Source of the DNA: Ananas comosus
Lineage: Eukaryota > Streptophyta > Magnoliopsida > Poales > Bromeliaceae
DNA length: 64,000 nt
NCBI RefSeq assembly: GCF_001540865.1
Contig: NC_033637.1
Coordinates: forward strand, 10,843,286-10,907,285
Direction: 5' to 3'
The first letter of the stretch is position 1. Every line of letters starts with the position of its first letter. A program made the translations under genes and the position numbers. Shown in pieces: positions 23,348 to 36,913 of the stretch. Below the pieces are notes generated by a model that worked only from the letters and a program-made list of their open reading frames with translations, made no database searches and was not told the origin of the DNA.

Positions 23348-26300
23348 ATTATGTCGTATATATGTGTGAGGCACGGAATCCGATTAGTTCAATCCAACTC
23401 TCTTTAAGTCCCTTTCGTGACAACATCCTCCATGTATATATACATCTATTCCCTCTTAATGAGGGAATATAACTTCGACACTTCTTATACACTTTTCGCC
23501 CTCTTAACAACATTTTCGTGGAAGTTTAAATACTGTATACGTGTTAGAGAGTTGAATAATATTGTTCCCACTAGTCTAAATATTTGCGCGACAACAATAA
23601 TATCGACAATAATAATAGTAATAAGATAAGGGAGACATTAAGAAAGGAACATACAAGTACGTGACAATGTATGTAAACTACCCATGTGGATTGAGATGGG
23701 GAACCACTCCCTATCTATTAATGGGGCTAAAATTGATATCATGTGGCTCGTCACGCATATTTGATAGAGTTTCAGAAACGCACCCTTTGAAATGCGTCAC
23801 CGCCTTAGAATTTAATCTACTATATTCCACGGCTCGTATCCTAATCGTACAGTAGATGATGGCGAGATGCGAGCGCCCGAATAGCTCCAAAATGGACGGG
23901 AAAAATTTAAAAAAAGCGAGGTACTTTGTTTAGATGGCTTTGACATGAAGGAGTAGCAATCACTGATTAATGCTTATGTATAATGTTTATGTGCATATGT
24001 AATTACTTTGTGGGTTGGAACTTGGAAGGTTCTAACCATATTCCATGGTCCAATGTGTGGAGGAGTGGTTTTAGGTCAAAGGAGGGTGGCGTAAATTAGC
24101 TTTTACATTTAGTAACAATTTGGTAAGAGGAGGTGTTGGTCATGCTCTAGATAATTAAAATGTTTCAAATTCAACATCTCCTTAGGAGGAGAGTCCATTG
24201 AGTGGGGCACCCCCTTTTTGGGATGGAAAAAAAAAGAAGAAAATATTGTAATACACATGTTGGTTGGTTCTTGTTGACATGCACTTGGAATTATATTCCA
24301 CAAATTAATGGAACTTAGTCCCTAAGTTATGCACAGTTGAAAAGGAGCAAATAGTTATAGAGTTTGAGGTTTCAAGTAATAGACTCAATTTAATCTCTAT
24401 AAATATCCAAACCAACTTCTTCACACATCATGTTGTTGAAATAATTAAATAAAGAAAACTCTTAGTAGGATACAATTTCATAGCATTTATATATTAATCC
24501 ATTAATTTATGAAAAAAATTGTGTACAGGACAAAGTCCAATAAACATTTATATATAATTCACAACACGATTTGACATGTTGTTGCATGATTTTGTATAAA
24601 TTTCAGCGTATATTCGTAAACCAAATCGACGAACCCGAGAACACGGTGTGTGGTGTGTAAGAAAGAACCGTTGAAAGAAAAAGTCCAAGAGCGTTGCTTG
24701 ACTTTAAATAGAGGATGTGATGTCTCCTTTCGTTGCATCTTTCACACAAATGCAACTAATTATTATTATTATTATTATTATTTTCATTCCTAACTTAGTA
24801 CATAAAATCGCCCCCGATTATTTTAATGTTTCTGATCTGTTGTCTAGGATATTATTTTTGTTACTATTTTGTTCACAAGTAATTAAGTCAGAAGGAATAC
24901 CCTATTCGAATTCTTTAAAATTGTTTAACTTAAACGATTCGTAGTCCTCCAAAGGAAAGAGATGGATCAACCAACCCTAATGAATTCACATTACTAATTA
25001 ACTTTTCCATGTCTTAATTAGTTGGGGCTATAAATAATCTTCCAAATATCACAAGTATACATTGCTTTAAAGTTGCCTTCCACTTGCTTCCATTTGGAGT
25101 AACGCAATGCAAACCCTAGCTATCACATGACCCACAATTATTCAATGTGTACAAACAAGAGATCAAAGCACACATATACATATACATATACATATAGGTA
25201 CGTACAAAGAGGAAGGGAAAAGATGCTTGCTAAAGTATCTTGAAAATGACTAAAATGAAAAACAAGAGGGGGGGTTAGAGTGTGAAAGGGACACAAAAAC
25301 ACCAATTAAACCTTTGCTTGGGAATGATATTTTGGAGCTAAGCTTTGTCAAGATCCTATTTGGAAGGTGCAATCCCTTAGCCAAACAAATTTGACAAGCC
25401 ACACATGGCATGGGATGTGGGTCCACCAAAGGCCCTTTTCATGAGGTGAATCAAAACACATGGTGACCCTGTCACCCATGGAGCCCACCACCACACCACA
25501 CCACACACACACATGTACACATCTCTCCCATTTCTAGGCCCTTAATTGAAAGAGAGGGGGNNNNNNNNNNNNNNNNTATGATCATGTGTATGCATATATA
25601 TATATATATATATATCGACACAAATGTGAATTGTCCTAGTTGGGAATGATCATTGATCACATAGGACCCCTTGGTGAGTGACCATGTGATGTGAATATTG
25701 ATAAATGGGCCCCCACGCTTTTCGATGCCTCCTGATCGATCGATAGATTAATTATTGGATAGACTTGGTCTACTGTATCATTTCGTGCACGATGAAAATT
25801 AAATCAGAAAAACTAGCTATATCATGCGCACTAATAAGCAGAAGAGAGAGAGAGCGGTAGACAAGCAAAGTATATGCTAGAAATTGAAGGATTTGTGGAT
25901 CGAAGACAAAATCTTTCAGAGTAGAGGAGGCTGAATTAAAGACTGGTTCTGATGTCAAGTTATCCAGAAGGTCGATCTGATGCAAAACGGTTTTGAAATA
26001 GTCGTAATGCACATTAATCCTGGATATTTCATTTCATACCCGTAAATTGAATTCGTGTAACTAAGGGCTTAATGCGTGTTCATACCATCTTCTGACAATT
26101 AGAAAATTAAGACTTTTCCTTATTCGATTACTATTCAAACTGATCTGGTAGGTAGCTTAGGTTACATAATACATACCTCCACCAAAACTAAGAATCTTAT
26201 ATATGGTCGTGTAGACTCTAATTAATATCATGCGATTTTATATATATGGTCTTGCTAAACCATGTTCAAGTGAAAAATATTTCTCCTCTCAATCAAAACA

Positions 26301-26627
26301 AGCTTTTCTTCCTTTGCAGGATAGGTGTCCACATGTACAATTAAAAGACAGGGATGTTTTTAGGGCCCCATAAGTGAAAACGAGTTTCATATGTATGTAT
26401 ATATCTATATCTATCAACAACCAACACTTAAAATAAGGATGTTTATTAGTTGTAACTTTCATGTTCTAGTACAATTTTTCCAATTGATTTAGTTTCTTTG
26501 TTATCATCAACTACCCATTCATAGAAAACCTGTGTGGTGGTTAGCGTGACTCACGAGCAACCCCTAAAGGTGGACAAAAACCTATTTATATATATATATA
26601 TATATATCTCTCTCTCTCATACCCACA

Positions 26628-26659
<32 letters not shown>

Positions 26660-27991
26660 GTTGTTGTTGTGCATTTAATTAAAACCTATCCAAGAAGTAA
26701 GGGAATGGAGGGTCCACATGAACAGCTTTAGCTTTTTGGGCAAGCACTTGTGGTGGAAGTGTGGGGAGGAGAATTTGGATTGTAGAATGAGTCGATAGAT
26801 ACCTTCCTTTCCCTGTTCCTTCAATTTGTTGATGGGGCTATCAATAGACTTGAATGAGAGGTTAAATCAAAGTGGGAAACAAACGACAAACTAGGATTCA
26901 TAAGTGAAATTAAATCAATGAGAAACACAAGTAGGGACCTCCTCCTTTGAATATATATATATAGAGAGAGAGAGAGATAGATGTTGAAACATGAAGGAAG
27001 GAAAGGTGAAAATTAATGAAAGTGAGTTTACGTAAATTACGGAATATTTTGAAATCGATACCGGCCCATTTTATAAAAATGGCAATATGCTATCGCTTCA
27101 TTAATTTTTTCTAAAAACTAACTTTAGGTGAAAATGTAAATTAAGCAACGAGTTAGTGAATATTCAATTTTGTTCCTAGTAAAGTTCAACAGTTTAATTA
27201 GCTTTAGTAATGGACTATTTTACAATCAAATAGAATACACACACACACACACACACACACACTATCATTTGGTGGAACATCAATTCTATAAATACTTGTA
27301 TTCTAACCAAATTTGATAAAATTTTCTATAAAATTAAAATTCTTAGAATCTAGGTACCCATGTTTTCGAATACTTTATGATTTAGATGAGATCTATGAAT
27401 TTTCACCTAACTAAAGAAACAATAATTTGTTGTTTTATTGGAAATGTTTCTGTAAGTTTTTATTTGTAGAACTAACTAAAAATTCAATTTGTAAGTTTTT
27501 GTGTTTTATGTCTCAGGATTTCATTTTGACTGGCTTAATTAATTTCCATTATAACAAATGTGTCAAACCTTTCTATTCGTTAAAAGCTATATTAAAATTT
27601 CAAAGAACACTTTTGTGTATAGTTTAATTAATTGATTCTGTTATACATTGGCATTTCTATCTAACCAAAGTTGGCAATTGATCCCCCAGTATCACAAACT
27701 TTATTTAGGTTTGACTTAATTATTAAGAAGTGTCATTAATAATAACCAATTTTTTCTTCAGTGGAAATTAAATTCAACTGTTACACAATGCATTGTATAT
27801 AATTTATACCTTCAATTAAACTAAAAAGAAAGGGGAAAATCCAATATTGACCCAATATCATAGGTTTGATCACCTGAAAAATTGGATCCATGTCCTGCAC
27901 GACTCATAACTCAGGTGGGCTTGCACTTGAATGAAATTTCAACTAGAAATTCCAATAGAATATAAAGGGTAAAATATACGGATATACACAG

Positions 27992-28032
<41 letters not shown>

Positions 28033-28285
28033 GCCCTAAACTATCCTTATATATATTGTGACTTTGTCTTTATACTTTCACGTGAATATCTTAGTTTTCA
28101 CACCTTAAAAATATGTTTTTTTTACCATTTTATCTATTAGAAGTAATTCTTTTATTTCACTTTACTTCAAACATTAATACGTGAAGGTTCAAAAACTAAA
28201 ATATTTAAATTAAAAGTGTAGAAACTGGCTTGCTATATATATTTATATGGGAACAATATAGGGACACTATTGATCAAAAGATATT
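23348..28285. other. Intergenic, no gene seen
   Basis: Mixed AT-rich sequence with microsatellites: (ATT)n near 24760, (TA)n near 25593-25615, (TA)n at 26586-26607, AAT/ATT palindrome at 26629-26667, (CA)n at 27237-27262 and (GT)n at about 27996-28031. Short open frames have no recognisable motif. Confidence 0.5.
25561..25576. other. Assembly gap of 16 N
   Basis: Run of N bases. True sequence and length are unknown. Confidence 0.95.
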
Positions 28286-28290
28286 CTAAT

Positions 28291-29601
28291 TGTTGGGAAT
28301 CCGGTACTCGCCCCGGTACCGGATCTTGTGAATCCGCAACCAACTCCGATACCGACTGCTGTGGATCCGGTACTGATGGTCGGGATTCCGCAACGGAAAC
28401 GGCAAATCGGGTTTTTACCATAAACCCGTCTACTCAGCAAAAGCTGATACAATCATAAAGGAGAGAAATATGCAGATAAAATAAGACTTATTAAATAAGA
28501 GAAGATTACACCTGACTCCTCTTCTGCATAGAGTAGCTACAACCCGAGCCCTCTTTCTGAATCTCTTCTACCCTTCTCTCGTCTTCTATAACACCCAAAG
28601 AAGACAACCTCTCCACGTGCACCCGTGTTAGGATTTGGTTAAATTTGTAATTGAATCCTAGTTAGATAAGAATTAATATTTAAATCTATTGGAGATAAAT
28701 TAAGATAGATTTAGATATTAATTGGAGTAGAAATCCTAAATATATTAGGATTCGGGTACGTTTTTTGTGGAGCCTTATAAATAGCTCTTTGTGGGTTTGC
28801 TTTTTTTTGTATGGGAGTACGGAAGAGAGAGAGAAAAGGCCTCTTGGGTGCCGTACCAGAGAGAGAAAAAGAGAGAGAGAGAGTTATTTAGTACACCTAG
28901 TGCATGGGTGCGCGCGGATGATTGTCTTCTTTGTGGGTTTATAGAAGACGAGAGAAGGGTAGAAGAGATTCAAGAAAGAGGGCTCGGGTTGTAGCTACTC
29001 TGTGCAGAAGAGAAGTCAGGTGTAATCTTCTCTTATTTAATGAATCTTATTTTACCCACATATTTTCTGTTTTGGTATTTCTCTCTTTTATGATTATATC
29101 AGATTTTGCTGAGGAGACGGGTTTATGGTAAAAACCCGATTTGACGTTTCCGTTGCGGAATCCCAACCATCGGTACCGGATTCACAGCAGTCGGTATCGG
29201 AGCGGGTTGCGGATTCACGAGATCCGGTACCGGGGCGAGTACCGGATTCCCAACAAGACCCGTGCACAAGGTGCACTCAAAAATGGCTATTCTCTCTCTC
29301 TTTTCTTCTCTCTGGTACGGTAGCCCAAAAGCTCTAGCCGTACTCCCCTCTTTCAAAAGAGCCTCTAATGCATTATATAATGCTCAAACAAGAATGTACC
29401 TGATCCTAGTATATTTTGGATTTCAACTTTAATTAATATCTGAATCTATCTTAATTAAGCTCTAATAGATTTAAATATTAATCTTAATCTAATCAGGTTT
29501 ATCCTTTAATTAATATTTAAATCTTAATTTATCTCCAATATATTTAAATATTAATTCTTATCTAAATAGGATTCAACTACAAAACTAACCAAATCCTAAC
29601 A
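28291..29601 (-). mobile_element. Outer solo LTR, split by a second LTR
   Basis: On the minus strand it begins TGTTAGGATTTGG (29601 downward) and ends CCCAACA (28291). Flanking CTAAT occurs at 28286-28290 and 29602-29606, a 5-bp target-site duplication. Without the insert it is about 674 bp. There is no internal retroelement sequence, so this is a solo LTR left by recombination. Its U3 carries an extra copy of an AATTAATATTTAAAT-type unit compared with the inserted LTR. Frames such as MVKTRF at 28421 downward are within U5 and not a gene. Confidence 0.85.
28626..29255 (+). mobile_element. Inner solo LTR, same family, opposite orientation
   Basis: Starts TGTTAGGATTTGG and ends CCCAACA (630 bp). 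The flanks are ACCCG at 28621-28625 and ACCCG at 29258-29262, a 5-bp target-site duplication separated from the right end by two extra bases (AG). A TATAAATA promoter motif is at 28776-28783, with a pyrimidine/purine-rich R region after it. The U5 open frame (MVKTRF at 29125) has repeated PDSQQ/VPDSQ motifs but is LTR sequence. Confidence 0.85.
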
Positions 29602-29606
29602 CTAAT

Positions 29607-32600
29607 TATCAATGTAACATTTGAGAAGCTCAAACTTGTTTTCTTCGATTAGTCAATTCCTCAATTAGATCCCATCACTGTCCTGTTGAGTTAACTTATT
29701 ATTTATTTGTAGCCCTTGATTGAGGATGCAATAGTGTGTATAAGAGAAGTGTCCCCCATTTGCGTGGTGGATGGAAAAAACTTAAAAGGCAAGTGCTTGG
29801 TGATCACAACAACATCTCCACATGCAATGCCATCGAAGCAAATCCAACAAGTTTGATTTCGTCTTCGCCACCAATTTAGTTGCTTGGTCCAAATTGGCGA
29901 TCGGACCCATCAGGCACTTTCACGGATGGTTGTGGAATTGTGGTGGGGTCGTAGATTTAACTGCAGACCAACTACGCAGAAAATTTTTTGATATACTGAT
30001 TGTTTTGATTGTTTGTCTATGAGCAACAAGATTTAATTTTATAGTCAGTGCTCCATCTAGTTTTTATACGGATGACCGGGTCACAAAGTGCAAGTTTAGG
30101 CTTCTCCTACGATTTGTAAGAGATTCGAGGCGTAAAAAATATGTGAAGCTCCTAGCTAGATGTGAGGTGGAAGTCGTTGCTGTTGATCAGTCCGTCGGCT
30201 TGAATCTTAAAGCAACACAAATTGAAGGAATTATTGGATCAAATATGCAATATTACGGTATTTCTAGATAGTAATGTTAACATAACAATCATTATTATTT
30301 GTATGCTTGGATTTAAGTGAGTCTACTATGTGTATGAACATGCGTCGACCAAATTCGATGCTCTTGCTGTATATCTCTGCCTTTTGAATATCGGTTTGAA
30401 TGTTGTTATCAAGGGGGGTGCTTGGATTCTTTCGATGGAAAATTAATGGAGTGCATTCTAGATAGGGCAACTAATCTATGTTTCTCGATCCCGTGACGGA
30501 AAACCTCTTCTTGAAATGTCCTAGTTATTTTTGTCCTTACCTACCAACATATGTAGAATGATCAACTCCAAATTCTTTGTAACTATGTGTGCAAACAGAC
30601 ATGTAAGATGTACAATATTAGAATACTGTTATATTTCCAAGGGAACTTATTAATGCTTATTAGCACTAAGTTCCCTTTAACTCTACATAGGTACGTGGCA
30701 TTTTGTTTTTCACATAGTACTTATCTAGCTAGGTTTAGATAGATCTTTGAGACATGGGGTTAGAAATTAATATTCCGTTCTCATATTCCATTTGTACGAT
30801 TTTTATACCATTTTACTTTGAAAGTTTTTATCGCGATCAAATCCGTCCTGTTGTCATCCTCAGTTGTAAATGTTGCATTCTTGTGGTGTGACCTTTGCGG
30901 TTGGTTGTACGTACCATCTTAGTCATAGACTCATCACAGTTTTGTGCTTGCCAACTATTTCACCATCTCTCACCGAAAATTCTATTATGCTTTTCATCCT
31001 ATCAGGTTTATTAATTTGTGCAGGGAGATAAGTTTCCTCTCCCTTTCAATCTCTACATTGGGAGTGAGACATGTGGTGGTGGACCAAAAACCTTTCTCTT
31101 GTGCCTTGTCTACATATAGATCTAAAAATTAATGTGGAGAGCACTGGTGCAAAATTGGTGGGATTTGAGATCTCCAAGCACATGATATCTGATTAGATCT
31201 CTTTGTATCATATGATTACACATACATATCATAGGGTGTCCAAAATTTGGATGTTTGTAGCCAATGCCAAGAGAAATATTGCTGTAGCCACATGTAAGAA
31301 CACATTGCCGACCTAATGCACTAATATGAATGCAAGTGGATGCATGCATGATGAATATATACATGTCAGTTGAAAAGTAGAGAAATTATTGTCCTGATCA
31401 AGGCAATAATTTAAGGGCTTGTAACTTTTTCAATAAACCCATTCAAATTTACCCTAGTTTCAGTTACCATATATATACAATGGTTTGTACAAATGGAACT
31501 AGGAAATTAAGTTCGTTTAATTTCTATCGAATTGGTATTTTGCGTAATATTATTGTGTGAGAGTAGGTCCTATGTCCGCTCCGTTTTAAAAGGTCATATG
31601 TCTCATTCACATATCATTACCGTATAATCGATCATTCATTTGAGGTCAATTTGTTCCGTCAATGTTTGCGAGCTGATTCACTTGATATCCATCATGCGTT
31701 GAAAGACTATTTATGATTTTTTCCCCCTAATTTTACCAAAGTTTTATTTGATACTATAAACTATCAAATAAACTTTTTTTAGAAAATTTTAGTTATTATT
31801 TATTGCGCAAATTCACTAAAAGTGGAAAAACTTTTATATATATAACTATTAAGGAAATGACTAAGTAAGCGTTATTTTTTGAAATAGTAAAGTAAAAAAG
31901 CTGTTACAAAAGCCGGACCCAACGGATGCGAATTAAGTCAAACGCGCACAAGTAGTTTCCAAAGCAATATGCCAAAGTTGATTCTTGTGGGTAAACATTA
32001 ATACAACCCCTAAATTGTTATTATAAGGCCATCAAAAGTTTTTTATTTGAAAGTTTGGCCACCTGATTAGTCCTAGCATAATGTGAAACCGCGATTAATT
32101 AGCGCTAAACTAATATGCAAATTGAAGCTTAATTGCTCACTATAAGCTAAAATTAAAAGAAAAAAAAGTCATCACTTCACTTACACATGATATTTATTCT
32201 AAGGAAACCTTAGAATTTTAATTAGGGGGTAAATTAGATTTTAAGAAAATATAATAGAAAAAAAAATCTTTTGGTTTCCACCTTGTCCATACTATATCCA
32301 TGAGCAAAATTAATTAATCAGGCGTTTATTTTCCACCTAATTAACTTTAGATTTATTTATTAATCAAAACATTATGTCCACGTTTTCTTACTCAAGCTAG
32401 GAGATCAAAGTTTATTAATTAATAATTTTCATCATTAGCTATATATTCAGCAAATTTAAATTTCCGAATTAGTCAACGTACCGCTTATCGCACGCTAGGT
32501 CCACTAATATCCTCTCGAAGGGCATTTGTAAATTAGAAGCGAAAATGATATATGAAATTAATTTACCTAAAGTACAGTCCATTTTGATCCAACAATCAAA

Positions 32601-33494
32601 CATTTAAATGGAATTTTTTATTTTGATAATCAACTTTCCGATTTTCTTCATTTTTGTGCCATTTAATGCTGTTTTTGATGTAAAATTTAAATGTATCTCT
32701 TATTTTAAAGAGAATAAGTCAGCCATATGAATCACCTAAGATACTCCAATTAAACCCAAGTTGTTTATTAATTGTAAATGATGCACAAATTTTGTAGTGA
32801 AAGTGCTACTATTGGCTTAATCAAATTAACTAAAAGATTAGATGGTAAAATAAATACTTTTTAAAAAGTTTTTGACCTAAAAGTAACTTTGGATAGAGAT
32901 ATGCAAAAATGCATATTTTGTAAATAGCAAGTACTTAAAAAATTTTAGAAATGAGTCATCGTTCCCAAATCTTTATACGCATTCTATATTCCTCTGGAGT
33001 TAGGTTTTGAAGAGGGCATTAACACTAGCCAAGTTGTTTTTCCTTTTCACAAAGGAAAATAATGTACTTTGCTTGTGTTGTTAATTTTATTTAAGACTCT
33101 AGGAAGAAACCTGAAGCCAAAAAAAAAAAAAAACAAAGAAAAGGAGAAAAGGAAAAAGGAAAGAAGATAAAAGAGAAATTAAATATATCCACGCAAAGCT
33201 AAGTTTAGTCACCGAATCCATTGAATCACACTTCACCACCTCACTTTCTCACTCCCAACCCCATCATCATCATCATCATCATCATCACCATCACCATCAT
33301 CATCACCGTCCATCACAATCTCCACAAACTTCTTTCGAAGACATTCTTAATTGCCTTGGCCCCACCAATGAAGAAATTATTATAGATAAGTGTTCTCTGC
33401 AACAGGTGTACGTGTACATTAATTCCACGTACTGCACCATTAAAACTCTAGATAATAGAAGCCTCAAATTAAATTATAACCTAATAAAATTAAG
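29607..33494. other. Intergenic, no gene seen
   Basis: Moderately AT-rich, with less simple repeat than elsewhere. The stretch 29820-30470 has several short open frames, possibly an old retroelement, but I find no catalytic motif. A CAT/ATG repeat is at 33264-33306. Confidence 0.45.
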
Positions 33495-33832
33495 GGTAAA
33501 AATATATAGAAACTTTTCTGAATTATAAACTATTTTGAATCGATTAATTATTCAATCTTTTAAAATTTTAATTTTACTATCTAATATTTTATTTTATTGA
33601 TTTGAGTTGGTTAGTAATACTTTAACTTTAAATTTTGAATGCGTTGTTTATATTTACAAATATAGTTTGTATATTTTGATAAGTTAATTAGCTTAACTTT
33701 TGAAGTTAAAATGCTGTTGGCTGATTCAAATCAAACAAATTGAAAGGTTGAATAGTAAAATCAATTTTTTGAAAGGTCGAGTAGTACAATCAAAATAGTT
33801 CATAGTTCAGATAAGTTCTATACGATTTTACC
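33495..33832. mobile_element. Dispersed TIR element, family 7 (best copy)
   Basis: The left end, GGTAAAAATATATAGAAAC, and the right end, AGTTCTATACGATTTTACC, form long inverted arms of about 80 bp. Partial relatives occur near 4.7, 18.6, 20.5, 44.2, 47.6 and 60.2 kb. Non-coding. Confidence 0.6.
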
Positions 33833-34519
33833 AAAATCAAAATCTAACTCATTTTATCTATGTATTTTATAATATTGAAATATATATACATATCAACAAT
33901 AAAAAGTATTAGATATTTCTCAGCTGCTGATTACTGAGACTTCTCGATGCCTTAGCAATTAATTGGCATTCAAATCTTGTGGTTTTTACATATAAACTCT
34001 TTAGATAGTGTCGATTGCATCTATCGAATTGGATTTTAATTCAAATCGTGTCACTGTACAATAAATAACATAGAATTTCTAAGTTGGGAAAAATCAACAG
34101 TGAGAAAAACGACATTAATTACTTATTTCATACATAATTGGTGAGCATAAATTATATACATCGGGTTAAGTACGAGTTTCATATTGAACCAATAGTATTA
34201 ATTCAAGCGGTTCTTAGAAAAATGTTAACTCTATATCCAAAAATGAATTGTGAAGAATAAATAAAGATCCCTTTTTTTTATTATTCATTCAATTATCTTA
34301 CATCGATCCTACCAATTCAAAATTTGAAATAATTCTTTTTGAATTTTTAATATAAAAAAATACTAAAGATACACCCTATAAAGAGGCTCTGTATTTTACA
34401 CCTATTCATTAATTAAAGGATTTAAAAACTCTATTTTATATCTGGGTAAGGATCACTGCTTTTAAAAACGTAGAGTTGTGATAAAACTTTGTATGATAAA
34501 TTAATTTTTCGAAGAGCAT

Positions 34520-34965
34520 AATATGAAATTTAGACAGAGTCTAGCTACAGATATCGAATAGCACATGTATTCCTATAAAGTTTAACTTTTCATATTTATC
34601 CATAAAATATTTATCCATATAAAAGTCCTAACGTTTTCAAATATACCCATATTGTTAGGATCCATTAGAAAAATAATAGTTAAAAATAAATAAAATACTT
34701 AATTCTGATTAGTGAATGAGGTAAATTGACCTCGTTACCTCTCTTATATTATCCGTGATGGCAGAAAGGAAGGAAATCGTTAAAAAATTTTAGAAGAATA
34801 TTTCAGCATAAGTCTAATAGTTGAGATTTTTGAATAAATATATTTGTATTGGCAAAAATGTAGTACTCGAACGGTAATAAACCAGATGAATAAACATGAA
34901 AGTTACTGAACTTTTGTAGGATAAATGTTAACAATTGAACTTTATAATAATATATTTGTTTTTTT
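34520..34965. repeat. Partial copy of the TIR element at 62271-62760
   Basis: Shares ATATCGAATAGCA, AAGTCCTAA, TAGTGAATGA and GTAAATTGACC in the same order. The outer ends are degraded. Confidence 0.6.
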
Positions 34966-35026
34966 TTTGTTTATATAAAATTATATGAAATTAACTCAAA
35001 AAAATGACAAAAAAATGACCTATGAC

Positions 35027-35067
<41 letters not shown>

Positions 35068-35190
35068 TAAAAAAGTGGGGGGAGATGCTTCCCCGTACAC
35101 TACACGCACAGTTATAGCACAGTAGTTGTAGATTTGTAGTCGTAGTTGTGGGAAATAAAGGAAGGAAAGAAATAAAGAAAGGACAGTGAC

Positions 35191-35238
<48 letters not shown>

Positions 35239-35303
35239 CAGCAGAAGCAGCAGGTGGTGGTGGTGCATGGTAATTAAGGTAACTTTTTACACAATAATGC
35301 ATG

Positions 35304-35340
<37 letters not shown>

Positions 35341-35817
35341 GAAAGATTAAATTAAACAGAATAAAAAAAATATATTTATATATACAAAAAAGAAAAGGTT
35401 GGATTCTGTGATGTGACAGGGAGAATGGAAAAAAAGAAGAAGATAAAGAATCAATTAAAGAGTGGAAGAGAGAGATTTTCTTTTTGGTATAATTAGAGTA
35501 TATATTATTAGTTAAGATTTCATTACTAGTTTATGCGATTAGGTAATTTAGTGGTTGAATTTTAACACTGAAATTATACCACGTTTACTTTTTAGTAATT
35601 TACATTTTTTCATTAATTAAATACTGCTATTGCTAAATATAAAAAAATATAAAATACTATTTTCTACCAGCCTATTTTTTTTCCCCTAAGAATAAACTTA
35701 TTGTTTCATATAATATAATTTAAAATATAAACATGTATTAATTCTTTACTCATGCACTCGGTTAATTAGTAAAAGTTTTATTTATAAATATAAAATATAA
35801 CATTACCTTTTCGTTAC

Positions 35818-35852
<35 letters not shown>

Positions 35853-36267
35853 GAGTTTGCCATATGTGGGTCCCACTAGGATTGGACGTACTCTTTTTTA
35901 TGTGGTTTTGGTCGTATATGAGAAAGGTACGTACCTCGAAAAGCGAGATATGTAGAGAGAGAGAGAGAGAGAGAAAGAGCGGGAGAGTTGTACGACAAAA
36001 ACAAAAGGTACCGCAATAGATACGGACGTGGATATGGTGGGCCCCACACTGGTTTCCCCTTCCCGCCCCCGCGCGGGGGCCACGTGGCATATGTCCTGCC
36101 GCGTTAGCTGGACCGGGCCCACACTACGGGGTCGGTTCAGTGTTTGCGAATCGACGTCACGCAATGGATTAAAAAAAAAAAAGAATATTATCCCAATCAT
36201 CTTAAGTGGGATAAAAAAAATAATAGTATAAGGGTAAGTGACTTTAATATTAATAATTTCTAATAAG
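34966..36267. other. Intergenic with microsatellites
   Basis: (GA)n at 35033-35064, (AT)n at 35192-35236 and 35308-35337, (AAT)n at 35818-35851, (GA)n at about 35954-35974. The 36030-36150 stretch is GC-rich (GCCCCCGCGCGGGGGCC) with short spurious frames. No gene recognised. Confidence 0.5.
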
Positions 36268-36516
36268 AATAAGGCTGGAATGCTACTAATAGTATTTAGA
36301 TTTTTTTACTATTAAATTTTTAATTTTTAGATAAAAAATTATAGAATTAAAATGATAGTAGTCCCTGAGGTTTAGTGGTGGTCGTTCTAGAGTTGAGTGA
36401 ATGGTTGGTTGAATAGTATGATTTAAGAATGGAATTGATAAAAATGTAGATTTAACGGTTAAAAATTCGATAGTAAAAGATGTTCAAATATTATTGATAG
36501 CATTCTAGTTCTAATT
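36268..36516. mobile_element. Short MITE, group 4 copy
   Basis: AAGGCTGGAATGCTACTAAT at left and ATTGATAGCATTCTAGTTC at right are imperfect inverted repeats. The internal GAGTTGAGTGAATGGTTGGT phrase is shared with other group 4 copies. Confidence 0.6.
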
Positions 36517-36879
36517 ACTAGTTAGATTTTAATATTTTCGGTCAATGGTTTAGACCTAACGAATCATTATAGCTAGCACCGAAACCGATTCACCATACTG
36601 AAAGAACGTATGTGACTAGATCGTAATAGACTCAAGTAGTCCCACATCGGATAATATATATAGAAGAGCGAGGGACTTAATACCGTTGGTTTGGTACATA
36701 TGTTTGATTTTAATTAGTTAGATATTTTTATTTGCATCAAAATCATATTAAAAAACAGAATTGTTGGTATTTACACTAATTATTAACAATATAGTTGTAA
36801 CACATTCGCAATAACATGCGGGCTCCAAAACTTTGATTCGGTTCAAAAAGTTCTCATCAATCATTGAAATTAATTAGTG

Positions 36880-36913
<34 letters not shown>

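Noticed and set aside
28233..29356. Short frames with repeated VPDSQQ/VAES motifs, resembling the start of a gag protein
   Set aside because: They lie inside the LTRs, before the CCCAACA ends and target duplications, so they are not internal coding sequence.
29822..30470. Open frames in a less repetitive stretch, considered as a retroelement or gene remnant
   Set aside because: No catalytic motif, splice pattern or recognisable domain could be seen.
33264..33306. CAT repeat that would encode poly-His or poly-Ile/Met
   Set aside because: It is a plain trinucleotide microsatellite without a surrounding open frame.
36028..36200. GC-rich block with open frames on both strands
   Set aside because: Short, no recognisable protein, and bordered by GA and A repeats. 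Possibly an old transposon piece.
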